This document shows positions 27,324 through 35,789 of a DNA stretch of 64,000 nt, piece after piece (position 1 is the first letter of the stretch; each line of letters starts with the position of its first letter). Source of the stretch: Poseidonibacter parvus (GTDB lineage Bacteria > Campylobacterota > Campylobacteria > Campylobacterales > Arcobacteraceae). Made by a program: the position numbers and the translations under genes. The stretch covers positions 310,001 to 374,000 of the forward strand of contig NZ_CP019070.1 in the NCBI RefSeq assembly GCF_001956695.1. Direction: 5' to 3'. A model generated the notes under the pieces. It searched no databases, had not been told where the DNA came from, and saw only the letters and a list, made by a program, of their open reading frames with translations.

Positions 27324-27719
27324 ATGGAAAAAGAAATGATTTTAGATGATTTTGCATTTTTAGTAAGTGAAACTGATGAAAAAGGACTTATAAACTTTGC
27401 AAATGATGATTTTTGTAATTTAGCAGAATATTCAGTTGATGAACTAATTGGTAAACCTCATAATATAGTACGACATAAAGATATGCCAAAAGCTGCATTT
27501 AAAGATTTATGGGAAACTGTGCAAAGAGATGAAGTTTGGAGTGGTTTTGTTAAAAACTCAACTAAGTCAGGTAATTATTATTGGGTATTTGCAACAGTTT
27601 TTCCAACAATTACATCTGATGGAAAAAAAGGTTTCTTATCTTGTAGAAGAAAAGCTACAAGAGAAGAAATTGAAGAACATACACAATTATATAAAGATTT
27701 AATTTTAAAAGAAAAATAA
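27324..27719 (+). CDS. cetB: CetB-like PAS sensor protein (Aer-type)
   Basis: 131 residues, a single PAS domain of the Aer/CetB type that binds FAD: NFANDDFCNLAEYS, ELIGKPHNIVRHKDMPK, AFKDLWETVQRDEVWSGFVKN then GNYYWV. It would sense redox or respiratory state and pass the signal to the neighbouring CetA-like receptor. It has no membrane segment. Its start follows cetA by 9 bp with GGAAAAA-rich upstream sequence. Confidence 0.78.
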   Translation: MEKEMILDDFAFLVSETDEKGLINFANDDFCNLAEYSVDELIGKPHNIVRHKDMPKAAFKDLWETVQRDEVWSGFVKNSTKSGNYYWVFATVFPTITSDGKKGFLSCRRKATREEIEEHTQLYKDLILKEK

Positions 27720-27749
27720 ATCATTTTATAAAAATAAAAGAGACAAAAT

Positions 27750-28853
27750 TTGGATACTAATAAATCAAACTTAAAACGAGAAAAAGCAAAAGCTGCAATA
27801 ATAAATCTATTTATAGGGGATGCCTTATCAATGCCTGTTCATTGGTTTTATAATCGCTTTGATATTTTAAAAGCTTTTCCTCCTTATGGTATTACAAAAA
27901 TGCAAGCTGCTCCTTCTTTTCACCCAAGTTCAATAATGAATTTACACTCTACAAAAAATGGTGGAAGAAAAAATAAGAAAAATAATCTAGAAAAAGAAGT
28001 AGTAGGCGATATTATCTTAAAAGGCAAGAGTCATTTATGGGGTAAAGCTAATATTCATTATCATCATGAAATGAAAGCAGGTGAGAATACTTTAAATGCT
28101 TGGTGCGCTAAATGGCTTATGCAAAGTCTAATAAAACAAGATGAATACAATTATAAAGATTGGGCAGAAGAGTATATTGATTTAATGACTTCTTCTAAAC
28201 CTAATCATCCAGATACTTATGCTGAGAGTTATCATAGAGAGTTTTTTGCTAATTACTCAAATGGTAAAGAAGCAATAAAATGTGGAGGACTAACACATGA
28301 TACTCCTTCAATGGGAGCACTTGTTAGTGTAAGTATTTTAGCTTTGAGTTTATTTTCATCTAAATCTTTAGAAGAAGTAATTAAAACTTGTCAAGAATAT
28401 GTTTTTTTAACGCATCCTGATGAAGGCTTAATGTATGTAGTAAAAAGCTATGTCATTTTATTACATAATTTACTTAATGAAACTTCTAATGTTGAAATTC
28501 TTAATGAAATAGATAAAGCAGCAAGCGTAATTCCTAAAACTAAAATATCTAAACTTATTAGTTTAGATAAAGATGACTCTTATGTTCTAGGACAAAAATA
28601 TTCACTTGCTTGTTATATTACAGACTCTTGGCCTAGTGTTTGTTATTTGGCATCTAAATATTATGAAGATCCTAAAAAAGCTTTACTTATTAATACAAAC
28701 CTAGGTGGTGAGAATGCTCATAGAGGTTCTGTTTTAGGTTCTATTGTTGGATTAACTTCGAATAAATTTGATGAAGATTTATATAAGAGTTTAGAACAAT
28801 ACGAAAACTTAGATTTATTAATCAATCAGTGGCTTAACAAGTTTTATCCATAA
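27750..28853 (+). CDS. ADP-ribosylglycohydrolase family protein
   Basis: 367 residues with the ADP-ribosyl-hydrolase (DraG/ARH) fold signs: FIGDALSMPVHWFYNRF near residue 20, GGLTHDTPSMGALVSVS near residue 180 and the C-terminal metal-site-like NLGGENAHRGSVLGSIVG. Family members remove ADP-ribose from proteins or small molecules with Mg ions; the target is unknown. The start is TTG, 30 bp after the CetB-like gene. Its 3' end overlaps the convergent maf gene by 20 bp. Confidence 0.82.
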   Translation: MDTNKSNLKREKAKAAIINLFIGDALSMPVHWFYNRFDILKAFPPYGITKMQAAPSFHPSSIMNLHSTKNGGRKNKKNNLEKEVVGDIILKGKSHLWGKANIHYHHEMKAGENTLNAWCAKWLMQSLIKQDEYNYKDWAEEYIDLMTSSKPNHPDTYAESYHREFFANYSNGKEAIKCGGLTHDTPSMGALVSVSILALSLFSSKSLEEVIKTCQEYVFLTHPDEGLMYVVKSYVILLHNLLNETSNVEILNEIDKAASVIPKTKISKLISLDKDDSYVLGQKYSLACYITDSWPSVCYLASKYYEDPKKALLINTNLGGENAHRGSVLGSIVGLTSNKFDEDLYKSLEQYENLDLLINQWLNKFYP

Positions 28854-29391
28854 AAACTTTTAGTTTTTCAACACAAAGTCCCATTGCTGTACTTTCGTAG
28901 CCTTTTACACTTTTAATATATGGCTTACAAAAACCTTCAACCATAATAGCACCTGCTTTTCCAAAGCATTCACCTGATTTAATATATTCTTCTATATGTT
29001 TTTCATCAAACTTTTCAAATAAATATGTAGTAATTGAAATATCTATTAGCTCTTTATGTTTTGATTTATAAATCATACAAGTAATTACAGAGGTTTCATT
29101 TCCACTTTGAAGTTCTAGCATTCTTCTAGCATCTTTTTCATCTTTTGCTTTTCTTAAAAGCAGACCATTTGATGTAACTACACTATCTGAAACTAATAAA
29201 GGCATATCTTCAATGCCATATTTTTTATATAATTCGTTGAATTTTCCCTTTGTTGCTTCATAGCAAAATGATTTTGGATTTGTAGTTTTTATACTATCTT
29301 CATCAAAACTTCCACCATTTTGAATAAAGTTGATATTTGCATTATTTAATATTAAAGCTCTAGTAGGTGAGTTTGAACCTAGTCTTATCAC
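28834..29391 (-). CDS. maf: Maf-family nucleoside triphosphate pyrophosphatase
   Basis: 185 residues from the GTG at 29391, chosen because AAAGG lies 7 nt upstream and the product then begins with the family strand (M)IRLGSNSPTRALIL; an upstream ATG would add ten unneeded residues. The Maf motif S-P-T-R-A replaces the more usual S-x-R-R, and the acidic site is VSDSVV instead of GADTVV. Maf proteins hydrolyse modified or canonical NTPs. Ends 20 bp inside the convergent ADP-ribosylglycohydrolase gene. Confidence 0.8.
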   Translation of the reverse strand: MIRLGSNSPTRALILNNANINFIQNGGSFDEDSIKTTNPKSFCYEATKGKFNELYKKYGIEDMPLLVSDSVVTSNGLLLRKAKDEKDARRMLELQSGNETSVITCMIYKSKHKELIDISITTYLFEKFDEKHIEEYIKSGECFGKAGAIMVEGFCKPYIKSVKGYESTAMGLCVEKLKVFMDKTC

Positions 29392-29471
29392 GAGATACCT
29401 TTTTTTATTTGAATTATACACAATTTGTATATAATAGCTTTTTAAAAATACGAAAAATTATAGGAATAAAT

Positions 29472-30422
29472 ATGAATATAGTAATAATTGGAGCAGGTGG
29501 AATTGGAGCTTATTATGGAATGATATTACATGAAGTTGGATGTAATATTACTTTTGTAGCAAGAGGTTTGAATCTAGAATATTTAAAAAAGAATAAAATG
29601 AAAATGACTCATCCAAATTATGTAATAGAAGATAAAATAAACACTTTAAGTATAGAAGAATTAACAGCTTTAAATCCAAGTGATTTTGATGCAATAATAA
29701 TTGCCACAAAAGCTATGAGTACAGAAAATATTTCAATAAAATTAGCAAAATGGATAGAAAATAGCAAAGATATTCCATACTATATATCACTACAAAATGG
29801 TGTTGAAAATGAAGATATCATGCAAAAATATTATTCTAAAGATTTTGTAATAGGGGGACTTACTAGACTTATTGTTTCACATACTGTATCTTTAGGTCAT
29901 GTTCATTGTTCTGGTGAAGTTCAGACATTAATAGGTGCACTAAATCATACAAAAGAGAATGCTATTTTTTTAAATGAATTAAAAATCATTTTAGATAAAA
30001 CACAAACAAGTACATTTATTTGTGAAGATATTAAACTTGAACTTTGGAATAAACTTATTATAAATAATGGTGTAAATGCAATTTGTGCTTTAATACAAGA
30101 AGAATCAGGTCCTTTATTAGAAAATGAAAAAACATCAAAATTAATTTATGGACTAATGAGTGAAGCAGCACTTGCCTCAAATGCAGTTGGCGTTAACCTT
30201 ACACAAGAAGATGCAAATAAAATGTTTGAACTAATGAAAACTTTTCAGTCTGTAAAACCATCAATGTGGGTTGATACTCAAAACAACAGAGACCTAGAAC
30301 TAGATGAAATCTGTGGAGTTGTTATCAAGAACTGTGAAAGCCAAGGTTTTGATGCTCCTTATACTAGAAGTATTTCTACTGTATTAGAATTCTTATATGC
30401 AAAAAGAAGAGTTAAGGAATAG
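29472..30422 (+). CDS. Ketopantoate reductase family protein (PanE/ApbA)
   Basis: 316 residues from the ATG at 29472, preceded by AGGA; a longer frame starts in the maf promoter and is not needed. N-terminal Rossmann motif GAGGIGAYYG (7-16), then IIATKAMST and SLQNGVENED, and the C-terminal domain with LWNKLIINNGVNAICAL carrying the catalytic Lys. It likely reduces 2-dehydropantoate to pantoate with NADPH for CoA synthesis; paralogues in the family use other keto acids, so panE is not assigned firmly. Confidence 0.82.
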   Translation: MNIVIIGAGGIGAYYGMILHEVGCNITFVARGLNLEYLKKNKMKMTHPNYVIEDKINTLSIEELTALNPSDFDAIIIATKAMSTENISIKLAKWIENSKDIPYYISLQNGVENEDIMQKYYSKDFVIGGLTRLIVSHTVSLGHVHCSGEVQTLIGALNHTKENAIFLNELKIILDKTQTSTFICEDIKLELWNKLIINNGVNAICALIQEESGPLLENEKTSKLIYGLMSEAALASNAVGVNLTQEDANKMFELMKTFQSVKPSMWVDTQNNRDLELDEICGVVIKNCESQGFDAPYTRSISTVLEFLYAKRRVKE

Positions 30423-30744
30423 TTTCTATATTCACTAACTCTATTCTATTACAGTCTTTTTTAAACAGTTTTCTAGCTGCTGCATCTTCTTCTGCTAGTG
30501 CTAAAATATCAGGAAAATCATCTTTTTGAACTTCAAGTTTATAAAACTGCTTTACAGTTTCAATTTTAAAAGCTTCATTTGATTCTTCATTTGAAACAAG
30601 ATGAATATTTCTAAAACCTTTTGCAAACTCATTTTTTATTACTTTTACAATTTTTTCATTCTCTAAAAGCTCTTTTAAACTAATCTCTTTATTTACATCG
30701 TTTTTACATAATAATTTATATGTAACTTCAATTTTTCCATTCAC
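30412..30744 (-). CDS. Hypothetical cytoplasmic protein
   Basis: About 110 residues from the GTG at 30744, which has AAGGA 7 nt upstream; an ATG at 30768 exists, but no ribosome site precedes it and a TATAAT-like box abuts it. The protein is charged, without membrane segments: alternating strands and helices (KIEVTYKLL, LLENEKIVKVIKNEF, DDFPDILALAEEDAAARKLF). I do not recognise it. It overlaps the convergent reductase gene by 11 bp. Confidence 0.6.
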   Translation of the reverse strand: MNGKIEVTYKLLCKNDVNKEISLKELLENEKIVKVIKNEFAKGFRNIHLVSNEESNEAFKIETVKQFYKLEVQKDDFPDILALAEEDAAARKLFKKDCNRIELVNIETIP

Positions 30745-30859
30745 AAGTATGTCCTTATTTGTTTTCATGTTTTATTATATTTAAAAATAATAAAAAGAGA
30801 AAAATTTATAACAATATGTAAGATTTTATGTATAATGTCAAAAAAATCAAAGCGATTAT

Positions 30860-31741
30860 ATGAAATATTTTATTTACTTAACTCTTGCAGTTTTATTTTG
30901 GTCTGGAAATTTTGTTTTTGGACGAATGGTTTCTAGTGAAATAGCAGCAATAGAACTATCATTTTTTAGATGGTTCTTTGTATTTCTAATTTTATTACCA
31001 TATTTAATATATAGATCTAAACATATTATGAAATTCTTTAAAAAAGATTATCTTATTCTTATGATTTTTGGAATTATTGGAGTTGCAGGTTTTAACACTT
31101 TTTTATATCTAGGATTAAAGACTACAACTGCTACAAATGCATTATTAATTAATTCTAGTATTCCAATAATGATTATAGTTTTATCTGCGTTTATTTTAAA
31201 AACTACTATTACTAAAATACAAGGCTTAGGAATCATTCTTTCAACTCTAGGAGTAATTTTTTTAATACTAAAAGGAAGTATTGAAAATATAATCAATCTA
31301 CACTTTACTCATGGGGATTTATGGATACTGTTTGCTTGTGTGAATTGGGCTTTATATACGGTACTTTTAAAATATAAACCCAAAGAATTAAATGCCTTAG
31401 ATTTTTTAAGTATTACTGTTTTTATAGGAATAATAGCATTAAGTATTGTTTATTTTTATGCAGGTTATAGTTTTGATTTAGCTGTATTTGAAAATGGCAA
31501 GGTTTTATATTCATTGATTTATATGGTTGTTTTTCCTTCATTATTATCTTTTTATTTTTGGAATACAGCAATTGTTGAGATAGGTGCAAGTAGGGCAGGG
31601 CAATTTACACATTTAATGCCAATTTTTGGGGCAATATTAGCTTTTATTTTTCTAGGTGAAAGATTAGAAATGTATCATGTTTTTGGTATCTTATTTATAG
31701 CTCTTGGTATTTATTTATCAATTTTCCTAAAAAAAGTATAG
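30860..31741 (+). CDS. EamA/DMT-family transporter
   Basis: 293 residues with ten predicted membrane helices in two EamA repeats of about 140 residues each. Typical marks are FWSGNFVFGRMV in helix 1, the TTATNALLINSSIPI segment, WALYTVLLKY at the start of repeat 2, and LGERLEMYHVFGILFIALGIYL at the end. DMT transporters usually export metabolites or amino acids across the inner membrane; the substrate is not readable. The next transporter gene starts 6 bp later. Confidence 0.87.
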   Translation: MKYFIYLTLAVLFWSGNFVFGRMVSSEIAAIELSFFRWFFVFLILLPYLIYRSKHIMKFFKKDYLILMIFGIIGVAGFNTFLYLGLKTTTATNALLINSSIPIMIIVLSAFILKTTITKIQGLGIILSTLGVIFLILKGSIENIINLHFTHGDLWILFACVNWALYTVLLKYKPKELNALDFLSITVFIGIIALSIVYFYAGYSFDLAVFENGKVLYSLIYMVVFPSLLSFYFWNTAIVEIGASRAGQFTHLMPIFGAILAFIFLGERLEMYHVFGILFIALGIYLSIFLKKV

Positions 31742-31747
31742 TTTATT

Positions 31748-33037
31748 ATGAAAATTCTTACAAGTATTGCGGGTTTATTAATTTTCTTTTCTTTTTTATT
31801 TACTATCTTTTCTTATTTTTATAACCCACAATTACTCATATATGCAAGTTTAGCAGCTTGGCTTGCACTTATTATATTGTTTACATCAATAGTAAAGAAA
31901 AAGATGCTTTTAATCCTTTTTTTCTTAAGTTTACTTGCCTTTATTATTTCTTTATTAAATGGTTTTGAAATAGATTTTATAAAAGTCTTTACAGTAAATC
32001 AGTACTTACTAACATTACTAATTGGTGTTGGGTTTTTAAGGCTTATTGCAATTCCTAAAAAAGATAAGCAAAACAAATTACCAATAGGAAAAGAGTCTTT
32101 TTTCAAAACATATTTAGGTGTACATTTATTTGGATCAGTTATTAATCTTTCTTCTTTAGTTTTAGTTGCTGATAAATTCTATAAAAAAGGTCCTTTGACT
32201 AATACTCAAATAATTTTGCTAACAAGAGCTTTTTCTTCAGATGCATATTGGTCACCATTTTTTGTAGCTTTTGCTGCAGTTCTAACTTATACACCAAATT
32301 TAAATGCTTCTATTATTTTTGTAAATGGTCTTTTTTTAGCATTGATTGCTTTTTTAATTACATATTTAGAAATAATTAAAAATAAAGAGTTTAAGATAGA
32401 TGAGTTCAAAGGCTATCCTTTATCTTTTGATAGTTTATATCTGCCTTTATGCTTAGCTTTTTTAGTACTTCTTACAAATCATTATTTCCCACAAATTAAA
32501 GTAATAGTTTTAGTATCTTCTTTTGCTTTACTTCTTACACTATTTACACTTCCTATTAAGAAAGGTTTTAAAGAAGCTATAAAGCAGTTAAATACTCATA
32601 TAAGTAAAGAACTTCCAAATATGAAAATGGAAATGTCACTTTTTCTAATAGCAGGAATGTTTGGTATTTCAATTGGTTCAATATTAATAGGTTTAAATCT
32701 AAGTTTACCTTTTGAAGTATTTGATTGGATAATTGCTTCTATTCTTTTAGCAATATTTATTATCTTAGCTTTTGTGGGAATTCATCCAATAATTACAATT
32801 GCAATTATTGGTGATTTTTTAAGTAGTGTTAATCATACACTATTAGCAGTAACATTTCTAATGGCTTGGTCAACTACGGTTTCTACATCACCATTTAGTG
32901 GCTTAAACTTAACAATAGTTGCTAGATATAAAGTTGAAGGTTCTAGAATATTTAAATTAAATATAAAGTATGCACTTAAGATGTATATAATATGTGTTTT
33001 ATGTTTATTTATTTTATCTTCATATTTACAAATATGA
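31748..33037 (+). CDS. Polytopic membrane protein, possible IT-superfamily transporter
   Basis: 429 residues with about eleven or twelve membrane helices and few charged loops. The stretch FVGIHPIITIAIIGDFLSS and the following AWSTTVSTSPFSGLNL resemble the re-entrant, small-residue segments of ion-transporter-superfamily carriers (DctM, ArsB, CitM type), but no family signature is complete. It lies 6 bp downstream of the EamA gene and is likely co-expressed. The substrate is unknown. Confidence 0.6.
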   Translation: MKILTSIAGLLIFFSFLFTIFSYFYNPQLLIYASLAAWLALIILFTSIVKKKMLLILFFLSLLAFIISLLNGFEIDFIKVFTVNQYLLTLLIGVGFLRLIAIPKKDKQNKLPIGKESFFKTYLGVHLFGSVINLSSLVLVADKFYKKGPLTNTQIILLTRAFSSDAYWSPFFVAFAAVLTYTPNLNASIIFVNGLFLALIAFLITYLEIIKNKEFKIDEFKGYPLSFDSLYLPLCLAFLVLLTNHYFPQIKVIVLVSSFALLLTLFTLPIKKGFKEAIKQLNTHISKELPNMKMEMSLFLIAGMFGISIGSILIGLNLSLPFEVFDWIIASILLAIFIILAFVGIHPIITIAIIGDFLSSVNHTLLAVTFLMAWSTTVSTSPFSGLNLTIVARYKVEGSRIFKLNIKYALKMYIICVLCLFILSSYLQI

Positions 33038-33184
33038 TAAAATCATACAATTATCATATCACTATTATATAATTTTTATGTAAAAGAGGTAGATGCAAAC
33101 TCATTTGTATCCTTTCTGCTTCCTAAATTATAAATCTTTTGTATTTACCTTGCTTTTACTTTTACTTACAAAACTCTTTTTAAA

Positions 33185-33799
33185 TCAATATATAATTCTT
33201 CTTGATGTCCAATATGCTTTTTTATAAAATGGTTTATCCACTTTTGAAAACTTAACACCCTTTATTGATGCATGCATAAAGTCACCATTTCCCATATATA
33301 CTCCAACATGTCTATCTACTTTTCCTGTTTTGAAGAAAATTAAATCACCTAATTCTAGATTAGATTTTTTTACTTCTTTTCCAACTTTTACTTGTGTTCT
33401 AGTACTTCTTGGAATTTTAATATCAAATTTTTCTTTATAAATTCTTTGTGTAAAAGCAGAACAATCAATTCCTTTTTTTGAGTTTCCTCCAAATCGGTAT
33501 TTTACATGTTTCCATTCATTATAAAAATCCATGAACTCTTGGTTCATATCTTTTACATCATTTTCTGTTATAGTTTCATCTGCTTCTATTAATTTTTTAT
33601 ATTCTTCTGGTGTTATAATAGGTTCATATTTTACTTCAGTTTTTTCTGCTTGCTCATTTTTAACTAAAAGATTGGCATTTTGAGCTTTTGAATCTGTATT
33701 ATTTTTGTATAATGTATTCTCTACGTAAACTTCTGATTTGCTTTGACAGCCAATAAAAAATAAAAATAACGGTAAAGCTAAATGTGATTTTTTAATCAT
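33185..33799 (-). CDS. NlpC/P60 peptidoglycan hydrolase lipoprotein
   Basis: 204 residues from the ATG at 33799 (AAGGA 6 nt upstream; a TTG two codons earlier is less likely). Lipobox F-I-G-C, a spacer of about 75 polar residues, then an NlpC/P60 domain: catalytic Cys in KGIDCSAFTQRIY, His in VDRHVGVYMG and the third polar residue in DFMHAS. It resembles Spr/MepS-type D,D- or gamma-D-glutamyl endopeptidases working in the periplasm. It is a paralogue of the next gene upstream. Confidence 0.88.
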   Translation of the reverse strand: MIKKSHLALPLFLFFIGCQSKSEVYVENTLYKNNTDSKAQNANLLVKNEQAEKTEVKYEPIITPEEYKKLIEADETITENDVKDMNQEFMDFYNEWKHVKYRFGGNSKKGIDCSAFTQRIYKEKFDIKIPRSTRTQVKVGKEVKKSNLELGDLIFFKTGKVDRHVGVYMGNGDFMHASIKGVKFSKVDKPFYKKAYWTSRRIIY

Positions 33800-33849
33800 T
33801 TTCAATCCTTTTTATACTTGTTCTATAAGTCATTTTATCGTTTTTTTAC

Positions 33850-34362
33850 TTAATCAATAATTCTCTTAGATTTCCAATAGTGTCTGTTAAAGTAGATATT
33901 ATTAAGCTTTGAGATTGTTACACCCTTACTTGTAGAAGCATGCATAAACTTTCCATTATCAATGTATATGCCAACATGACGGGAGTTTTTACCTGTTTTA
34001 AAAAAGACTAAATCCCCATATTGAAGCTGTGATTTTTTTACAGTTTTTCCTATTTTTGATTGATGAAGTGTTGTTCTTGGTATTTTAATATCAAGGCTTT
34101 GCTTATATGCTTTTTGAATAAATGCTGAGCAATCTATTCCACTTTTACTATTACCTCCAAATTTATACTTAACACCTTTCCATTCTTTATAAAAGCTACT
34201 TAGACTTTTATTTATATAAGTAGTATTAGTTTTGTATTCTTGAATTGTCTTTTCTAATGAAGCACTAGGATAAGTTAAGGTGTTTTTTTTTAAATTTATT
34301 TCTTTTTGTGAACATCCTGTAAAAAAAAGAAAAATAGAAAATATAAAAATTTTTAAATACAT
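33850..34362 (-). CDS. NlpC/P60 peptidoglycan hydrolase lipoprotein, second copy
   Basis: 170 residues, lipobox F-T-G-C17. The NlpC/P60 core matches its downstream neighbour almost motif for motif: FYKEWKGVKYKFGGNSKSG, GIDCSAFIQKAY, KTGKNSRHVGIYIDNG and KFMHAS. The linker is about 30 residues shorter. The tandem arrangement, separated by 50 bp, points to gene duplication. It acts in the periplasm on stem peptides. Confidence 0.88.
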   Translation of the reverse strand: MYLKIFIFSIFLFFTGCSQKEINLKKNTLTYPSASLEKTIQEYKTNTTYINKSLSSFYKEWKGVKYKFGGNSKSGIDCSAFIQKAYKQSLDIKIPRTTLHQSKIGKTVKKSQLQYGDLVFFKTGKNSRHVGIYIDNGKFMHASTSKGVTISKLNNIYFNRHYWKSKRIID

Positions 34363-34448
34363 GATACCCCTACATATTTTGTTTAATAATGATTAATAGT
34401 ATTATCATATAATAAAATATAAAATTTTCTAATAAAAAGGATAACATA

Positions 34449-35006
34449 ATGAAGTATATTTATCTAATAGGGGTTGTTTTTTTCTTTAATGCTTGTAGTG
34501 CTACAAATTATAATAGCATAACAAATTATATTGATTTAAAAAAAGAAAGAAAACAATTTACAAATAGCATGTGTAGTTTTAATTCTTTTATTATTAATAG
34601 TCAAACACCTAAATATGGAAAGATTTTTATTGAACATGTAGAATTAAATACTAACTGTGAATGGAATGGATTTAGTAGGTCATATTTTGATAATTTATTT
34701 AAAGAAAAAACTCATGTAAAAAGTATGGTAGCTGTTGAAAGAGTAGATTTTGAAAATTTTGAGTTTAGTACTTATTTAATTAATGATAAATATATCCTAA
34801 ATCTAATATCTGAGTTTTCAGGTTCTAAAAGTGTTTTTACTCTTGATTATAAAGGTCTACTTTTTAACGAGATGATTAAAAAATTTGATAAAAATTATGT
34901 AAGTGTCTATTTGGAAAAACCTAGATTCTCTTCAAATTATAATAGTAGTTTAGTAAATCAAAATATAGTTAAAGATTATTTTAATAAAGAGATTGAAGAG
35001 TTATAA
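34449..35006 (+). CDS. Hypothetical lipoprotein
   Basis: 185 residues with a lipobox F-N-A-C16 after a short hydrophobic signal. Mature part has two further cysteines (in NSMCSFNSF and NTNCEWNG) that could form a disulfide, and a mixed alpha/beta composition. I recognise no family. It is divergent from the NlpC/P60 pair and followed by a second, much smaller lipoprotein gene. A site AAAGGA precedes the ATG. Confidence 0.65.
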   Translation: MKYIYLIGVVFFFNACSATNYNSITNYIDLKKERKQFTNSMCSFNSFIINSQTPKYGKIFIEHVELNTNCEWNGFSRSYFDNLFKEKTHVKSMVAVERVDFENFEFSTYLINDKYILNLISEFSGSKSVFTLDYKGLLFNEMIKKFDKNYVSVYLEKPRFSSNYNSSLVNQNIVKDYFNKEIEEL

Positions 35007-35073
35007 TATTTTTGATATACAATTTTTGCACAATATTTACTAATAATACAAAATAGTTAATTAAGGAGTTTAA

Positions 35074-35268
35074 ATGTTAAAAAGTATATTTTTATTAATT
35101 ACAACAGTTATATTATTTACAGGTTGTCATAGATTACATCCAATTGTATCAGCAGCAGTTATAGTTCCTGCAGTAATAATTAGTCCTTTTGTACATAAAC
35201 CTTATCACAGAGGTTATTATAATCATCGGGGTTATCATCACAGAGGATATAGAGGGCATCGTAGATAG
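35074..35268 (+). CDS. Small His/Tyr/Arg/Gly-rich lipoprotein
   Basis: 64 residues: lipobox F-T-G-C18, a hydrophobic stretch (HPIVSAAVIVPAVIISPF), then a low-complexity tail of repeated H-R-G-Y units with ten or more histidines among the last 25 residues. The tail could bind metal ions or nucleic-acid/anionic polymers; neither is proven. The strong ribosome site AAGGAG and the terminator after it support a genuine gene. Confidence 0.75.
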   Translation: MLKSIFLLITTVILFTGCHRLHPIVSAAVIVPAVIISPFVHKPYHRGYYNHRGYHHRGYRGHRR

Positions 35269-35293
35269 CCTTTTCTTCTTTAAAGAAAAAGAT

Positions 35294-35319
35294 TTTAAGA
35301 GGACTAAAATCCTCTTAAA
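35294..35319. terminator. Bidirectional terminator
   Basis: TTTAAGAGG (35294-35302), loop ACTAAAAT, CCTCTTAAA (35311-35319), between the His-rich lipoprotein gene and the convergent CopD-like gene, whose last codons it includes. Confidence 0.75.
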
Positions 35320-35780
35320 GTAATACCAAAATAAATAGCTACAATTCCTAGTACAATATTTAAAGGTATATAATACTTTGCAATAGGCATAAGAGCATTT
35401 TTTGCACCTAAAAAATCACCAGATATAAAAGCTTTTTCAGCTTTATTTCTTTTTATATAAATAGTTATAAAAACTATAGTCATAACAGTCCATATAGCTT
35501 CTTTAGCAATAACAAATGAGTATAAAGGTGTACCTTTAAATTCTAAAGTTAAAATCAAAATAATAGCAGTTATAAGTAATATTATAATTGCTGGAATAAC
35601 CATATTAAAAAATCTTTTTAAATTTTCTAGTGTTCTTTCTAATTTTATTTTAGGTTCTACTATATTTTGCATTGAATAATGAACTGCAAATCTAATTGCA
35701 ATCATTCCTCCAACCCATAATACAGCAGAGATTACATGTAAAAAAACTACAAAAGATAAAAATGTTGTTGATTCAGTCAT
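35304..35780 (-). CDS. CopD-like four-helix membrane protein
   Basis: 158 residues with four membrane helices. The opening FVVFLHVISAVLWVGGMIAIRF, with a His in helix 1 and W-x-G-G after it, is the pattern of the CopD/DUF4149/HemJ-like group of haem- or copper-linked membrane proteins. More than that cannot be said. It starts 9 bp downstream of alaS and is likely co-transcribed with it. Confidence 0.65.
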   Translation of the reverse strand: MTESTTFLSFVVFLHVISAVLWVGGMIAIRFAVHYSMQNIVEPKIKLERTLENLKRFFNMVIPAIIILLITAIILILTLEFKGTPLYSFVIAKEAIWTVMTIVFITIYIKRNKAEKAFISGDFLGAKNALMPIAKYYIPLNIVLGIVAIYFGITLRGF

Positions 35781-35789
35781 CTTTATTTC

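Noticed and set aside
29367-29471. N-terminal extension of the ketopantoate-reductase-like gene
   Set aside because: It overlaps the maf start region and is not part of the Rossmann fold; the ATG at 29472 has AGGA.
33093-33227. 44-codon frame with AGAGG before ATG, leucine-rich, overlapping the end of the NlpC/P60 gene
   Set aside because: Low-complexity hydrophobic product in A/T-rich DNA, spacing to AGAGG only about 4 nt, and overlap with a strong gene on the other strand; no other support.
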